A stretch of DNA of 64,000 nucleotides, taken from the NCBI RefSeq assembly GCF_030246845.1, contig NZ_CP126889.1:2356001-2420000 (forward strand), read 5' to 3'. A model generated the notes under the pieces. That model saw only the letters and a list, made by a program, of their open reading frames with translations, did not search any database and was not told the origin of the DNA. Source of the stretch: Enhydrobacter sp. (GTDB lineage Bacteria; Pseudomonadota; Alphaproteobacteria; Reyranellales; Reyranellaceae). Shown piece by piece: positions 35,604-44,343 of the stretch. The position numbers and the translations under genes are program-made. How positions within the stretch are numbered: the first letter of the stretch is position 1; each line of letters opens with the position of its first letter.

Positions 35604-37245
35604 CCCGGATTTCTCAAACCATCATCTCTGACGTCATGATCGGCGGGCAGTCGAAGATGGTGGCCCGCGTGGATGCGGCGAAGAGGGAGCGGGCGTGAAC
35701 GCGGGCGAGCGGCAACACGCCGCGGGCTGCGACGCTATCTGGGCGAATGTGGCCTATGCGCTGTCTGGGTCGTCAGCGGGCGGCGGCAGCGAGTGAGATC
35801 CAGGCCTGCTTGAAGGAGCGCTGGTTGGGCCAGGCCGAGGCCATGGCGAGCCTGATGCGTCGCACGCTGATGGTGATCAGCGCCCCGATCTTGAGCAGCG
35901 CCAGGCGGATCGAGCCGCAGCTCGCCTGGGCGAAGCGGGTGTGCCTGAGCCCGATGCGGCGCAAGGCGCAGAGCAGCACATAAGCCATCGAGGCAAACCA
36001 CAGGCGCAGCTGGTTGGCGCACATGGTGGCGGCCGAGGTACGGTCGGCGAACAGCTCGCCCTGGCACTCCTTGAGGCGGTTCTCCATGTCGCCGCGCGCG
36101 CAGTACAGCTTCTCGTAGATCGCCCGGGCCTTGCCGCCCTTCAGCGAGGTCACCACGAAGCGCGGGTTGGCCTCGCCGTGCGTCCATTCCGCCTTGGCGA
36201 TGACCCGTCGCCTGCTGCTCCAGCTGTCGCGCGTCGACCACAGGAAGTCCTTGAAGCGGCGGGCCGGCCGACCGGTCCGCCGGCTTTCGGCCTGGGCGGC
36301 CGCCAACTCGGCCTCGATCTCGCCCGCCAGCCGAACGTTGCGCGCCAGGCCGAAGAGGTAGTCCACCCCGTTGGCCTCGCACCAGGCCATCAGCGACTCG
36401 CGAGCGAAGCCCGAATCGGCCCGCAGCAGGATTTGCACCCGTGGCCAGTGTCGGCGGAGCTGCGCCACGATCCGCGCCACCTCCTCCGCCGCCCCCGCCG
36501 AGGCATCGATGTTGGAGCGTCGCAGCTTGGCCGCCAGCAGATGACGGCCGCAGAAGATGTAGAGCGGCAGGTAGCAATAGCCGTCGTAGTAGCCGTGGAA
36601 AAACCGCCCCTCCTGCTCACCGTGCAGCGGATCGTCGGTGGCGTCCAGGTCGAGCACGATCTGCGACGGCGCCCGCTTGTGCGCCTCCACAAACACCGCC
36701 ACGAACAGCCGCTCGATCGCCGCCGGGTCGTGGTCGATCTTGTGGTACAGCGAGCGCCCAGGCCCGCTCAGTTCCAGCCGGTTCAGCGTGCTCTTGCCGG
36801 CCACCGGCGCGCAGTCCCGGCGGCGCGCCGTGAGCTTGCCCGCCAGCACCGCAAACAGCCGATCGTGGCGCAGATGGTCGTGGTCGTTGAGGTCCTCGTA
36901 GCCCAGCGCCAGCCCGTACACCCGCTGCCCCACCAGCGTCCGCACCGCGTGCTCGACCAGCGACGGGTCTCGAAAGTCCCTAAAGCAGCCGGCTAACCGA
37001 TCGATCAGTCCGAGCGCCCGATCCGTCGCTCCCAGCAACAGCCCGCCGGCGTCCGGTGTGATCGACCCGCCGTCGAACGACGCAACCACCGCCCGCCTTT
37101 CAACAGGTGCAAATCCAAACAAATCCGCAATACACTCTGTCGGCATCGGAGCGGCTTCCTTTCTCGGATAAAGTCGTTGTCGCAAAACAACTTTCTCAGA
37201 GTCAGCCCTCCGATGCACCTCTCTCCTTTGAGATATCCGGGCTAG
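35600..37245. mobile_element. IS1380-family insertion sequence, apparently intact
   Basis: A 1,646-bp element bounded by 19-bp terminal inverted repeats differing at one position (left CTAGCCCGGATTTCTCAAA, 35600-35618; right 37227-37245). It is flanked by GCCAG on both sides (35595-35599 and 37246-37250), a probable target duplication; the match extends to GGCCAG if the terminal C/G pair is excluded. It carries one full-length transposase on the minus strand plus about 170 bases of noncoding DNA on its left side. The TAG in each end serves as the stop codon of the adjacent host gene. Confidence 0.92.
35773..37146 (-). CDS. IS1380-family transposase
   Basis: A 457-residue DDE transposase, full length for the family. 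The N-terminal part has VVASFDGGSITPDAGGLLL. Acidic catalytic candidates lie in VLDLDATDDPLHGEQEG and LLRADSGFARESL, and YCARGDMENRLKECQ matches the Y-R-E-K signature around the final Glu. The start MPTEC is at 37146, 100 bases inside the right end. No frameshift or internal stop is seen, so the element may still be mobile. Confidence 0.93.
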   Translation of the reverse strand: MPTECIADLFGFAPVERRAVVASFDGGSITPDAGGLLLGATDRALGLIDRLAGCFRDFRDPSLVEHAVRTLVGQRVYGLALGYEDLNDHDHLRHDRLFAVLAGKLTARRRDCAPVAGKSTLNRLELSGPGRSLYHKIDHDPAAIERLFVAVFVEAHKRAPSQIVLDLDATDDPLHGEQEGRFFHGYYDGYCYLPLYIFCGRHLLAAKLRRSNIDASAGAAEEVARIVAQLRRHWPRVQILLRADSGFARESLMAWCEANGVDYLFGLARNVRLAGEIEAELAAAQAESRRTGRPARRFKDFLWSTRDSWSSRRRVIAKAEWTHGEANPRFVVTSLKGGKARAIYEKLYCARGDMENRLKECQGELFADRTSAATMCANQLRLWFASMAYVLLCALRRIGLRHTRFAQASCGSIRLALLKIGALITISVRRIRLAMASAWPNQRSFKQAWISLAAAAR

Positions 37246-37982
37246 GCCAGAAGACGCGCAAGCGCCGGCGACAGGCCTGTGCTTTCGACCGGGGCCGGCG
37301 GGGAGAGGGGGCCGGTCCTGGCCTTTGCCGGCTTCTGCCGCGCGAGGCCCTCGGCCATTGAGATCGCGCAGGCGACGCCATCCAGCAGCGGAACGTCGAC
37401 GGCGTCCTCGAGCCTGGCGGCGAGGCCGGCGAGCCCCGCGCCGCCCAGGATCACGACGTCGGCCCGATCCTCGATCACACAGGCCCGGCAGCTCTTGGCC
37501 AACAGCGCGATCGCCTTCCTGGGGCGGCGGGCGATGTCGGCCCCGGTCGGGGCGACGGTGCGCACGGAGGCGAGGCGCGAGGCGAGCGCATGGCTGGCGA
37601 TGAACTCCTCGAGCATCGGCTTCCACCGTTCCCCGCCGGTGACGATCGAAAAACGGCTGCCGAGCGTGCAGGCCTGCAGGATCGACGCCTCGGCCATGCC
37701 GACGACCGGCACCTTGGCGACTTCCTTCAGGGCCGCGAGCCCGGGATCGCCGAAGCAGGCCAGCACGACGGCATCCTTTCGGCCCCTGTCGTTGGCCAAG
37801 GCATCGACGGCGGCATGGCCGGCGATGGCGTAACCGACGCGGGAGGCGATATAGCGCGGCCCGAAGGCGCCGGTGATCGCCCGCAGGGTCGTGTCCCTGT
37901 GCGCGAATCGCGCGGCCGTCTTCAGGACGAGATCGGTGATCGAGGCCGTCGTATTGGGATTGATCAGCAGCAGCTCGGTCAT
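37242..37982 (-). CDS. Asp/Glu (hydantoin) racemase-family protein with one catalytic Cys replaced
   Basis: A 246-residue protein of the hydantoin/aspartate racemase family: LLLINPNTTASITDLVL at the N-terminus, ACFGDPGL with the first catalytic Cys at 76, and PVVGMAEASILQA. Racemases use two cysteines; here the second, expected at 181 in LGCAGM, is Gly (ILGGAGL). Two-base racemisation is therefore unlikely, and a decarboxylase- or isomerase-type reaction, or loss of function, is possible. The stop codon lies in the IS terminal repeat. The gene overlaps the glycosylase gene upstream by 4 bases. Confidence 0.85.
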   Translation of the reverse strand: MTELLLINPNTTASITDLVLKTAARFAHRDTTLRAITGAFGPRYIASRVGYAIAGHAAVDALANDRGRKDAVVLACFGDPGLAALKEVAKVPVVGMAEASILQACTLGSRFSIVTGGERWKPMLEEFIASHALASRLASVRTVAPTGADIARRPRKAIALLAKSCRACVIEDRADVVILGGAGLAGLAARLEDAVDVPLLDGVACAISMAEGLARQKPAKARTGPLSPPAPVESTGLSPALARLLA

Positions 37983-38698
37983 AGCTGCATGATCTCCTTC
38001 AGCCTTGCCACGTCATGATTCTCGCCGATCGAGAGCGCGCAGATGCGAGATACGTGGGTCATCGGCAGTCCGCTCTCTTCCCTCCAGGCATTGAGCTGGG
38101 CTTGCGCCGCGCGCAGATCCTTCTTCGATGTCGCGCTGGCGCTGAGTGGCACGCCGGCATCGCGCAGGCAGAGCAGGACGTCGCCCGAGAGCACGAAGGC
38201 GTCCCACCCGAGGAAGCGCAGCAGGTACTGGCCGCTGTGGCCGCCCAGCCGTGAGCCACGCCTGGCGAGCACGTCCAGCAGGCCTGCTTGATCGTCGGCC
38301 GGCCAGTCGGCGAGGAACTTGCCGAAGCTGCCGTGCTCGGCGGCGATCTCGGTGACGAACTTCGCATTCTCGCGCACCGACCGGATCTTTTGCGGATTGC
38401 GGACGATGCGCTTGTCGGAGGCGAGCTTCTCCCAGAATTCGGCCGGCTGGAACAGGAGCCGCTTCGGATTGAAGTCGAGGAAGGCCTCCTCGAAACCCGG
38501 CCATTTCTTGTCGATCACCTCCCAGACGAAGCCGGCGGAGAACACGCGACAGGCCATCTCCGACAGCACGCGATCGTCGCCGAGCCTGGCCAGGGCCTTT
38601 TGGTCCGGCTTCTTCGGCAAGAGGCTGGCGAGGACCTTCTCGCCGCCCTTGCGCTGGGCTGCCCGCTCGCGGATGCGTTTGAAGGGAATCCGCGCCAT
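37979..38698 (-). CDS. DNA-3-methyladenine glycosylase I-family protein
   Basis: A 239-residue protein related to Tag, which removes 3-methyladenine from alkylated DNA. The helix-hairpin core is recognisable: MACRVFSAGFVWEVIDKKWPGFEEAFLDFNPKRL, followed by RIVRNPQKIRSVRENAKFV, like the Tag pattern around its base-binding pocket. It is longer than E. coli Tag (187 residues) by an N-terminal basic segment and a C-terminal extension. The ATG at 38698 begins one base after the hydrolase gene ends; an ATG 18 bases upstream is an alternative. Confidence 0.8.
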   Translation of the reverse strand: MARIPFKRIRERAAQRKGGEKVLASLLPKKPDQKALARLGDDRVLSEMACRVFSAGFVWEVIDKKWPGFEEAFLDFNPKRLLFQPAEFWEKLASDKRIVRNPQKIRSVRENAKFVTEIAAEHGSFGKFLADWPADDQAGLLDVLARRGSRLGGHSGQYLLRFLGWDAFVLSGDVLLCLRDAGVPLSASATSKKDLRAAQAQLNAWREESGLPMTHVSRICALSIGENHDVARLKEIMQL

Positions 38699-38699
38699 G

Positions 38700-39464
38700 T
38701 CACTCGAGCCAGCCATCGAAGAAATCGAACACGCTCGCCTTGAAGAGCCCGTGGCCGATCAGGGAGAAGTGGTCGCAGCCCGGTATGGCAACCGCCTTGG
38801 CCCCCGGTATGGCGTCGGCCAGACCCTGCGGCGGCCCGGCAAGCTGATCGCGCATGCCGGCCACCACCAGCGTCGGGCGGCGGATCGCGGCCAGCATCTC
38901 GGGCATGAACGGCGTGCGCGGCCCACGCGAGCACGCCGCCAGCGCCAGCCGGTCCTCCTTCTGCTCGTCGGCGAAATGGCGGAAGCTCTTCAGCATCGGA
39001 TCGGCGATCGCCTCGGGCGACGGCGCCTCCATGGCCCTGGCCATCGCGTCGGGATCGCGCCCCGGCTCGAAGATCCGCCCGCCCACGCCGCTCACCACGA
39101 GATGGTCGATGCGGCCGGAATCGAGCAGGGTGGCCGTAAGCGCGATCTGCGATCCCATCGAGAACCCCAGGAGGTGGGCGCGCTCGATCCCGGCCTGATC
39201 CATCAGCGCGAAGACGTCACGCGCCATCGCTTCGCGGGCGTATTTCTCCGGTTCGTGCGGCTTGGCGCTCTCGCCGTGGCCGCGATTGTCGAAGGCAAGG
39301 CCGCGCAGGCCCTTGGCCGCCAGCGCGTCGTACCAGCCCATGCGCTTCCAGTTCTCGTATCGATTGGCCGAGAAGCCGTGCACCAGCACGATCGCCTTGC
39401 GCGCATCGCGCGGGCCGAAATCGTCGTAGGCGAGCGACAGACCGTCGGACGTGAACCGAGCCAT
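38700..39464 (-). CDS. Alpha/beta-fold hydrolase
   Basis: A 254-residue alpha/beta hydrolase. It has VLVHGFSANR (oxyanion region), AFDNRGHGESAKP, the nucleophile in LGFSMGSQIALT (about residue 100), and a C-terminal PGCDHFSLIGHG with the catalytic His. The substrate is unknown. It lies directly upstream of the glycosylase gene and is divergent from the arylsulfatase gene across 87 bases, so a shared promoter region with the sulfatase is possible. Confidence 0.88.
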   Translation of the reverse strand: MARFTSDGLSLAYDDFGPRDARKAIVLVHGFSANRYENWKRMGWYDALAAKGLRGLAFDNRGHGESAKPHEPEKYAREAMARDVFALMDQAGIERAHLLGFSMGSQIALTATLLDSGRIDHLVVSGVGGRIFEPGRDPDAMARAMEAPSPEAIADPMLKSFRHFADEQKEDRLALAACSRGPRTPFMPEMLAAIRRPTLVVAGMRDQLAGPPQGLADAIPGAKAVAIPGCDHFSLIGHGLFKASVFDFFDGWLE

Positions 39465-39551
39465 GGCCTTCCCTAGCCCGCGGCCGGGCGGGCGACAAGA
39501 TTGATCGCGCGCTCTAGACTGCTGTCACCAAGGAACAAGCAGGTGAGGGAG

Positions 39552-41798
39552 ATGGCGGCGAAGATCGGCAGGACAGTGGACGAGTCGCGGCCCTACTGGC
39601 CGGAGGGGCCCAGGCGGCCGCCGGGTCCCGACGGCAGAGGCGCGCCGAACATCCTGGTCGTGCTGTTCGACGACGTCGGCTTCTCCGATTTCGGCTGCTA
39701 CGGCTCGCCGATCTCGACGCCGACGATCGACGCTATTGCGGGCCGTGGCCTGCGCTACACGGGCTTCCATACGACGGCGATGTGCTCGACCACGCGCGCG
39801 GCGCTGCTGACTGGCCGCAACCATCATTCTGTCGGCGTCGGCTGCCTCGCCAATTTCGATTCCGGCTATCCGGGCTATCGCGGCAAGATCGCGCGCGAGG
39901 CCGGCACGCTTGCCGAGATGCTGCGCCCGCACGGCTATCGCAACTACATGCTGGGCAAGTGGCACGTGACGCCGCTCACCGAATCGGGCGCGACCGGCCC
40001 GTTCGACGGCTGGCCGCTGGGCCGCGGCTTCGATCGCTACTATGGCTTCATGGATGCCGAGACGGACCAGTACGCCCCCGAGCTGGTGCGCGACAACACG
40101 CCGGTCGATCCCCCCGGCACCTTCGCCACGGGCTACCATTTGACGGCGGATCTGGTCGATCAGGGCATCCGCTACATCGCCGACCATGTCGCCGACAAGG
40201 CCGAAGCGCCGTGGCTGGCCTGGCTCGCGTTCGGCGCCTGCCATGCGCCGCACCAGGCGCCGTTCGACCTCATCCGCAAGTACGATGCGCTGTTTGCCGA
40301 GGGCTGGGATGTCGAGCGCGACCGGCGCCTCGCCCGACAGAAAGAGACAGGTATCGTGCCCAAGGACACGCGCCTGCCGCCGCGCAACGATCTGGTGCGT
40401 CCGTGGGCCGAGCTGCCGGAGGGCGAGCGGCGCCTCTACACGCGGCTGCAGGCCGCCTACGCCGCCATGCTGGAACACGCGGACCAGCAACTCGCCCGGT
40501 TGGTCGCGTTCCTCGACCAGGCCGGACAGCTCGACAACACGATGATCGTCGTCATGTCCGACAACGGTGCCAGCCAGGAGGGCGGGCCCTTCGGCATGGT
40601 CAACGCCATGGGGCCGTACAACCTGAGGCGTGAGCCGATCGAGGAGAAGATCGCGCGCATCGACGATATCGGCGGGCCGGACACGCATTCCAACTTCCCG
40701 TTGGGCTGGGCGATGGCCGCCAACACGCCGCTCAGGCGCTACAAGCAGAACACGCACGGCGGCGGCATCCGCGATCCGCTGGTCGTTTCGTGGCCACGCG
40801 GATTGTCGGCGCGCGGCGAGCTGCGCCATCAGTTCTGCCATGCCAGCGATCTCGTGCCGACGCTGCTGGAGGTGGTGGGCATCGAGCCGCCATCGACCAT
40901 CAACGGCATTGCCCAGATGCCGATCGAGGGCACGAGCTTCGCGCCGACCCTCGAGAACCCGGCCGCGCCGGCCAAATCGTCGCCGCAGTATTTCGAGATG
41001 TTCGGCCATCGCGGCCTGTGGCAGGGCGGCTGGAAAGCGGTCGCCTATCACCCGCCGGGCAAGGCCTTCGAGCAGGATCAGTGGGAGCTGTTCCATCTCG
41101 ACGAGGATTTCTCCGAGACCAACGATCTGGCGAACGCCGAGCCGGAACGGCTGAAGGCGATGGTCGCGGAATGGTGGCGGCAGGCCGAAACACACCAGGT
41201 CCTGCCGCTCGACGACCGCTTCGCGCCGCGCTTCGCCGACAATGCCAAGCGCTTCCACGGGCCGCGCAACAGGTTCGTGTTCCATGCCGGCATGGGTCAT
41301 GTTCCGACCGACGTGGCGCCCGATGTCAGGAGCCGCACTTACACGATCGAGGCCGACGTTCGCATCGACGGCGCGACGACCGAAGGCGTCCTGATCGCTC
41401 ATGGCGACATGACCTGCGGCTATTCGCTGTACCTGAAGGACAACCGACTGACCTACGACATGAATGTCGGCGGCGTGCATCACATCGCCGTGTCGGACCG
41501 GCCCGTGCCGGCCGGGAACAGGCGTCTCGGTCTGCGCATGCGGCGCAACAAGGGCAGGAACATCGCCACTCTTCTGATCGACGGCGAACCAGCCGGCGGC
41601 TTCGACGCCGAGCTGGGCTTCATCAGCTTCATTTCCTGGTCGGGCCTCGACATCGGACGCGATCGCGGCAGCCCGGTCTCGCACTACGACGCGCCGTTCG
41701 CCTTCACCGGCAAGCTGCGCAAGGTGACGGTCGTCCTCGACGACGACCAGGCGCTCGACAATGCCGCGGCAGCGTCGGCTGCGCTGGCGCGCGAGTAG
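39552..41798 (+). CDS. Arylsulfatase with variant CSTTR active site
   Basis: A 748-residue sulfatase. Metal-binding Asp pair at 40-41 (LFDDVGFSD), active-site segment MCSTTRAALLTGRN with Cys78 as the residue that would become formylglycine, then GKWHVTP with the catalytic Lys/His. The usual maturation signal is C-x-P/A-x-R; here the third position is Thr. The segment from about 580 to 740 looks like a beta-sandwich (jelly-roll/LamG-like) domain, extending the protein beyond the usual 500-600 residues. No signal peptide is seen, so it is probably cytoplasmic. The start at 39552 follows a GGTGAGGGAG ribosome site. Confidence 0.9.
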   Translation: MAAKIGRTVDESRPYWPEGPRRPPGPDGRGAPNILVVLFDDVGFSDFGCYGSPISTPTIDAIAGRGLRYTGFHTTAMCSTTRAALLTGRNHHSVGVGCLANFDSGYPGYRGKIAREAGTLAEMLRPHGYRNYMLGKWHVTPLTESGATGPFDGWPLGRGFDRYYGFMDAETDQYAPELVRDNTPVDPPGTFATGYHLTADLVDQGIRYIADHVADKAEAPWLAWLAFGACHAPHQAPFDLIRKYDALFAEGWDVERDRRLARQKETGIVPKDTRLPPRNDLVRPWAELPEGERRLYTRLQAAYAAMLEHADQQLARLVAFLDQAGQLDNTMIVVMSDNGASQEGGPFGMVNAMGPYNLRREPIEEKIARIDDIGGPDTHSNFPLGWAMAANTPLRRYKQNTHGGGIRDPLVVSWPRGLSARGELRHQFCHASDLVPTLLEVVGIEPPSTINGIAQMPIEGTSFAPTLENPAAPAKSSPQYFEMFGHRGLWQGGWKAVAYHPPGKAFEQDQWELFHLDEDFSETNDLANAEPERLKAMVAEWWRQAETHQVLPLDDRFAPRFADNAKRFHGPRNRFVFHAGMGHVPTDVAPDVRSRTYTIEADVRIDGATTEGVLIAHGDMTCGYSLYLKDNRLTYDMNVGGVHHIAVSDRPVPAGNRRLGLRMRRNKGRNIATLLIDGEPAGGFDAELGFISFISWSGLDIGRDRGSPVSHYDAPFAFTGKLRKVTVVLDDDQALDNAAAASAALARE

Positions 41799-41858
41799 TC
41801 CGAAGTCGCGGCGGAACCGCGGCCGGCCAGGCGCCGTTCCCTCGCCGAGGAGGTCGAC

Positions 41859-42428
41859 ATGCCGATCGTGGATGAAACGGACCGGACCCTCGAAAGCCTG
41901 ATCCGCGCGTGCCAGCCCGAAACCATGCTGTTCCCGGACGATGGCCGGACCCCCAACAATGCGACGTTGCCGCTGCTGCTCTATCGCGGTGCCGTTGTTC
42001 TGCCGAAGAACCTCGATCCGGCGGCAGTCTTCGAGGAACTCTTCGTCGCCAACGGCTGGGGGCGGTCATGGCGCAACGGGGTCTACAGTTTCCTGCATTT
42101 TCATACCCGGACCCATGAGGTCCTGGGCATTGCCCGCGGCAAGGCGCGGGTGCGATTCGGCGGCGACAGGGGCGAGACCGTGACCGTGACGGCGGGAGAC
42201 GTCGTTGTCCTTCCGGCCGGCACTGGGCACCAGAGGATCGGTCCGGCCGAGAACCTGCTGGTCGTCGGCGCCTATCCGCCCGGAGGCAGCTACGACCAGC
42301 TCGAGCCGGATGAGGCGGACGGCGCCGAGGCGCGCGCCCGCATTGCGCGCGTCCGGGTGCCCGCGACCGACCCGATCTATGGCTCGGACGGCCCGCTCGT
42401 CTCCTGCTGGAACGGTTGCGGGGGCTGA
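41859..42428 (+). CDS. Cupin-domain protein (YjlB-like)
   Basis: A 189-residue cupin. It has the first metal motif in FLHFHTRTHEVLGIARGKARV and the second in GDVVVLPAGTGHQRI, so three His residues and a Glu are available for a metal. It resembles the YjlB family, whose activity is not settled. A strong Shine-Dalgarno (GAGGAGG) lies 6 bases before the ATG. It follows the arylsulfatase gene by 60 bases and may be expressed with it. Confidence 0.85.
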   Translation: MPIVDETDRTLESLIRACQPETMLFPDDGRTPNNATLPLLLYRGAVVLPKNLDPAAVFEELFVANGWGRSWRNGVYSFLHFHTRTHEVLGIARGKARVRFGGDRGETVTVTAGDVVVLPAGTGHQRIGPAENLLVVGAYPPGGSYDQLEPDEADGAEARARIARVRVPATDPIYGSDGPLVSCWNGCGG

Positions 42429-42438
42429 AGCGTCTTCG

Positions 42439-42975
42439 CTACTTCTCCAGCTCCTGCGCCATCTTCAGATGTTCCTGCAGTGCGGGCAGGGTTTCGTTGG
42501 CGAAGGCCTTCAGATCGGCATTGTCGCCACCCTTGGCGTAGCGCTGGAAGAGCGAGACCGCGTCCTTGTGGGCCGCCACCTGCATGTCCTCGTAGTGCTC
42601 GCTGAAGTCCTTGCCGCTCAGCTTCTTGAGCTTGTCCAGCTTCGCCTGGTGAGCGCTGTCCATCGTCGCCGGCAGCTTGGCCTTCACCTTTCCGCTGTCG
42701 ACCAGCGCCCTCATCTTCTTCGAGGTCTCTGTGTGATCCTTGATCATGCGTTCGGCAAAGGCCTTGTCCTTCTCGTCCGCCTTTGCCGTCGCCAGTTGGC
42801 TGGACTGGATCTCGAGCATGTCGCTGTTGCCCGCCAGCGTGATGAAGTCCTGCGTCGTCGGCGTGACGCCGAGCGTCGCGTTGACCCCCGATTTCTCCGC
42901 GATCGACGATTGCGAATAGGCGGGCATGACCCACAGGATCAGCGCCGCGCCGCCCGACAGGATGACATTTCTCAT
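42439..42975 (-). CDS. DUF4142-family periplasmic protein
   Basis: A 178-residue secreted protein. It has a signal peptide of about 22 residues (GGAALILWVMPAYS) and a helical DUF4142 domain with the typical AGNSDMLEIQSSQLA...MIKDHTETSKKM pattern and several conserved His (KDHTE, SEHYEDMQVAAHKDAV). Related to ferritin-like/outer-membrane DUF4142 proteins often associated with stress. Function not established. It is convergent with the cupin gene, 10 bases away. Confidence 0.85.
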   Translation of the reverse strand: MRNVILSGGAALILWVMPAYSQSSIAEKSGVNATLGVTPTTQDFITLAGNSDMLEIQSSQLATAKADEKDKAFAERMIKDHTETSKKMRALVDSGKVKAKLPATMDSAHQAKLDKLKKLSGKDFSEHYEDMQVAAHKDAVSLFQRYAKGGDNADLKAFANETLPALQEHLKMAQELEK

Positions 42976-43095
42976 GGTCGCCTCCTGGATGGTCGAGTTC
43001 CTCTGGCTAACGGCGGCGGCAGTTCAGACGTTGCGGAACTGCCGTCCAGTCGCCGACCGCAGCGACCGATCGACCGCAACCGTACAGGACAACGA

Positions 43096-43302
43096 TCAGG
43101 TGCTGGCGCCCTTCGGCCCGCGATGTGGCTTGGGTCCCTTGAGATCGGCGTTCTGGCTGCCGGGAATGCCGGCGCCGCCTTCGTCGCGCGTCGTCCTGGG
43201 ATTCTTCTCGCCCCCACGCTCTTCCTGCTGACCGGGCGGACCGCCGCCGGGGTTGAGTCGCTCGTATTCCATCTCGGGGGAGGAGGTCGGCTTGCGTGCC
43301 AT
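43096..43302 (-). CDS. Small charged protein of unknown function (68 aa)
   Basis: A 68-residue hydrophilic protein rich in Gly, Pro, Lys and Glu (LNPGGGPPGQQEERGGEK), predicted disordered, with no cysteine or membrane segment. It begins 2 bases after the Ku gene ends and is followed by 120 bases without a gene. The close linkage to Ku suggests co-expression. No family recognised. Confidence 0.5.
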   Translation of the reverse strand: MARKPTSSPEMEYERLNPGGGPPGQQEERGGEKNPRTTRDEGGAGIPGSQNADLKGPKPHRGPKGAST

Positions 43303-43304
43303 GG

Positions 43305-44165
43305 TCAGGCTGCCCGCCGGCGCGCCGGCCTCTTCCTGACGGTCTTCGCCTTGGGCGACCCGAGCCGCTCGGCCGGCACCCGACCGGACCCGCCGGTCTT
43401 GAGGCTGTTGCGCAGCGCCGCCATGAGATCCACGACCTTGGTGTCGTCATTGGCGGGCTTCGCCGGCCTGATCGGGCGGCCTTTCCTCTTCTCCTCGATC
43501 AGCGCACGCAGCGCCTCTTCATAGCGGTCGGTGAAGTCGGACGGCTCGAAATCGCCCGACTGCTGCTCGACGATCTTCTCGGCAATATCGAGCATTCGCG
43601 CATCGGCCTTGGGCAGTTCCGGATGAGGCACCTCGCCCACTGCGCGCACCTCGCCGGCGGTCCGCAAGGTGGTGAGAACGAGACCGTCCTCCTCGATCTC
43701 GATGGCACAGACGCGCTCGCGCGTGTTCATGACCAGCCGGCCGATGGCGACCATCTTCTTGCGTTCCATGGCCTCGCGGATGACGACAAAGGCTTCGATC
43801 CCGGTCTTGCTTGCCGGCACGAGATGGTAGGGCATGTCCCAGTAGAGGCGATCGATCGAGCTTCGCGGAACGAACTTCTCGATGTCGATGACGCGGGTCG
43901 ATTCGAGCTTCACGGCGGCGAAATCCTCCTTGTCGAGCAGGACGTATTCGCCTTTCGCCACCTCGAACCCCTTCACCAGATCGCCGCGCGACACTTCCTC
44001 TCCGGTGCCGGCATCGACCGTCACCATCCGGATGCGATTGTTGGTCTGCGGATTGATGAGATTGAAGCGCACGGTGTCCGCGCTGCTGGTGGCGGCGTAG
44101 AGCGCCACCGGGCAGGTGACGAGCGACAGACGCAGATGACCTTCCCAGGACGGCCGTACGGCCAT
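43305..44165 (-). CDS. ku: Ku protein, non-homologous end-joining
   Basis: A 286-residue bacterial Ku. It opens MAVRPSWEGHLRLSLVTCPV, has the core Ku ring region (SSIDRLYWDMPYHLVPA, then AFVVIREAM) and a basic C-terminal tail (KAKTVRKRPARRRAA) that in other Ku proteins binds DNA or LigD. Bacterial Ku dimers encircle DNA ends and recruit ligase LigD. No ligD gene is in the window, so the partner must be elsewhere. An earlier ATG at 44291 would add an unrelated leader and was not chosen. Confidence 0.95.
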   Translation of the reverse strand: MAVRPSWEGHLRLSLVTCPVALYAATSSADTVRFNLINPQTNNRIRMVTVDAGTGEEVSRGDLVKGFEVAKGEYVLLDKEDFAAVKLESTRVIDIEKFVPRSSIDRLYWDMPYHLVPASKTGIEAFVVIREAMERKKMVAIGRLVMNTRERVCAIEIEEDGLVLTTLRTAGEVRAVGEVPHPELPKADARMLDIAEKIVEQQSGDFEPSDFTDRYEEALRALIEEKRKGRPIRPAKPANDDTKVVDLMAALRNSLKTGGSGRVPAERLGSPKAKTVRKRPARRRAA

Positions 44166-44309
44166 GAGAACCCCCTTCCAAGATGATCCGAGCCGGCTGG
44201 CTTTGCCTGACTCAACATTGGTCGAGGCCATGCGTTGCACCGCCGACGACGGTCCCAGATGTGGGGCCACGTTCCTCTTTCGGTCTCCCATCCATGGCAG
44301 AAGAGATGC

Positions 44310-44343
44310 GCCGTCATCGGCATTGGGCCGTCATCGGCATTGG
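44310..44343. repeat. 17-bp perfect tandem duplication
   Basis: GCCGTCATCGGCATTGG occurs twice without spacing, 44310-44326 and 44327-44343. It lies in the 255-base region between the divergent Ku and alcohol dehydrogenase genes; nothing else is evident there. It may be a slippage product or a pair of regulator sites. Confidence 0.7.

Noticed and set aside
44166..44291. Longer Ku start at 44291 giving a 328-residue protein
   Set aside because: The extra 42 residues look like translated leader, and bacterial Ku proteins begin at the MAVRPSWEGH-type sequence found at 44165.
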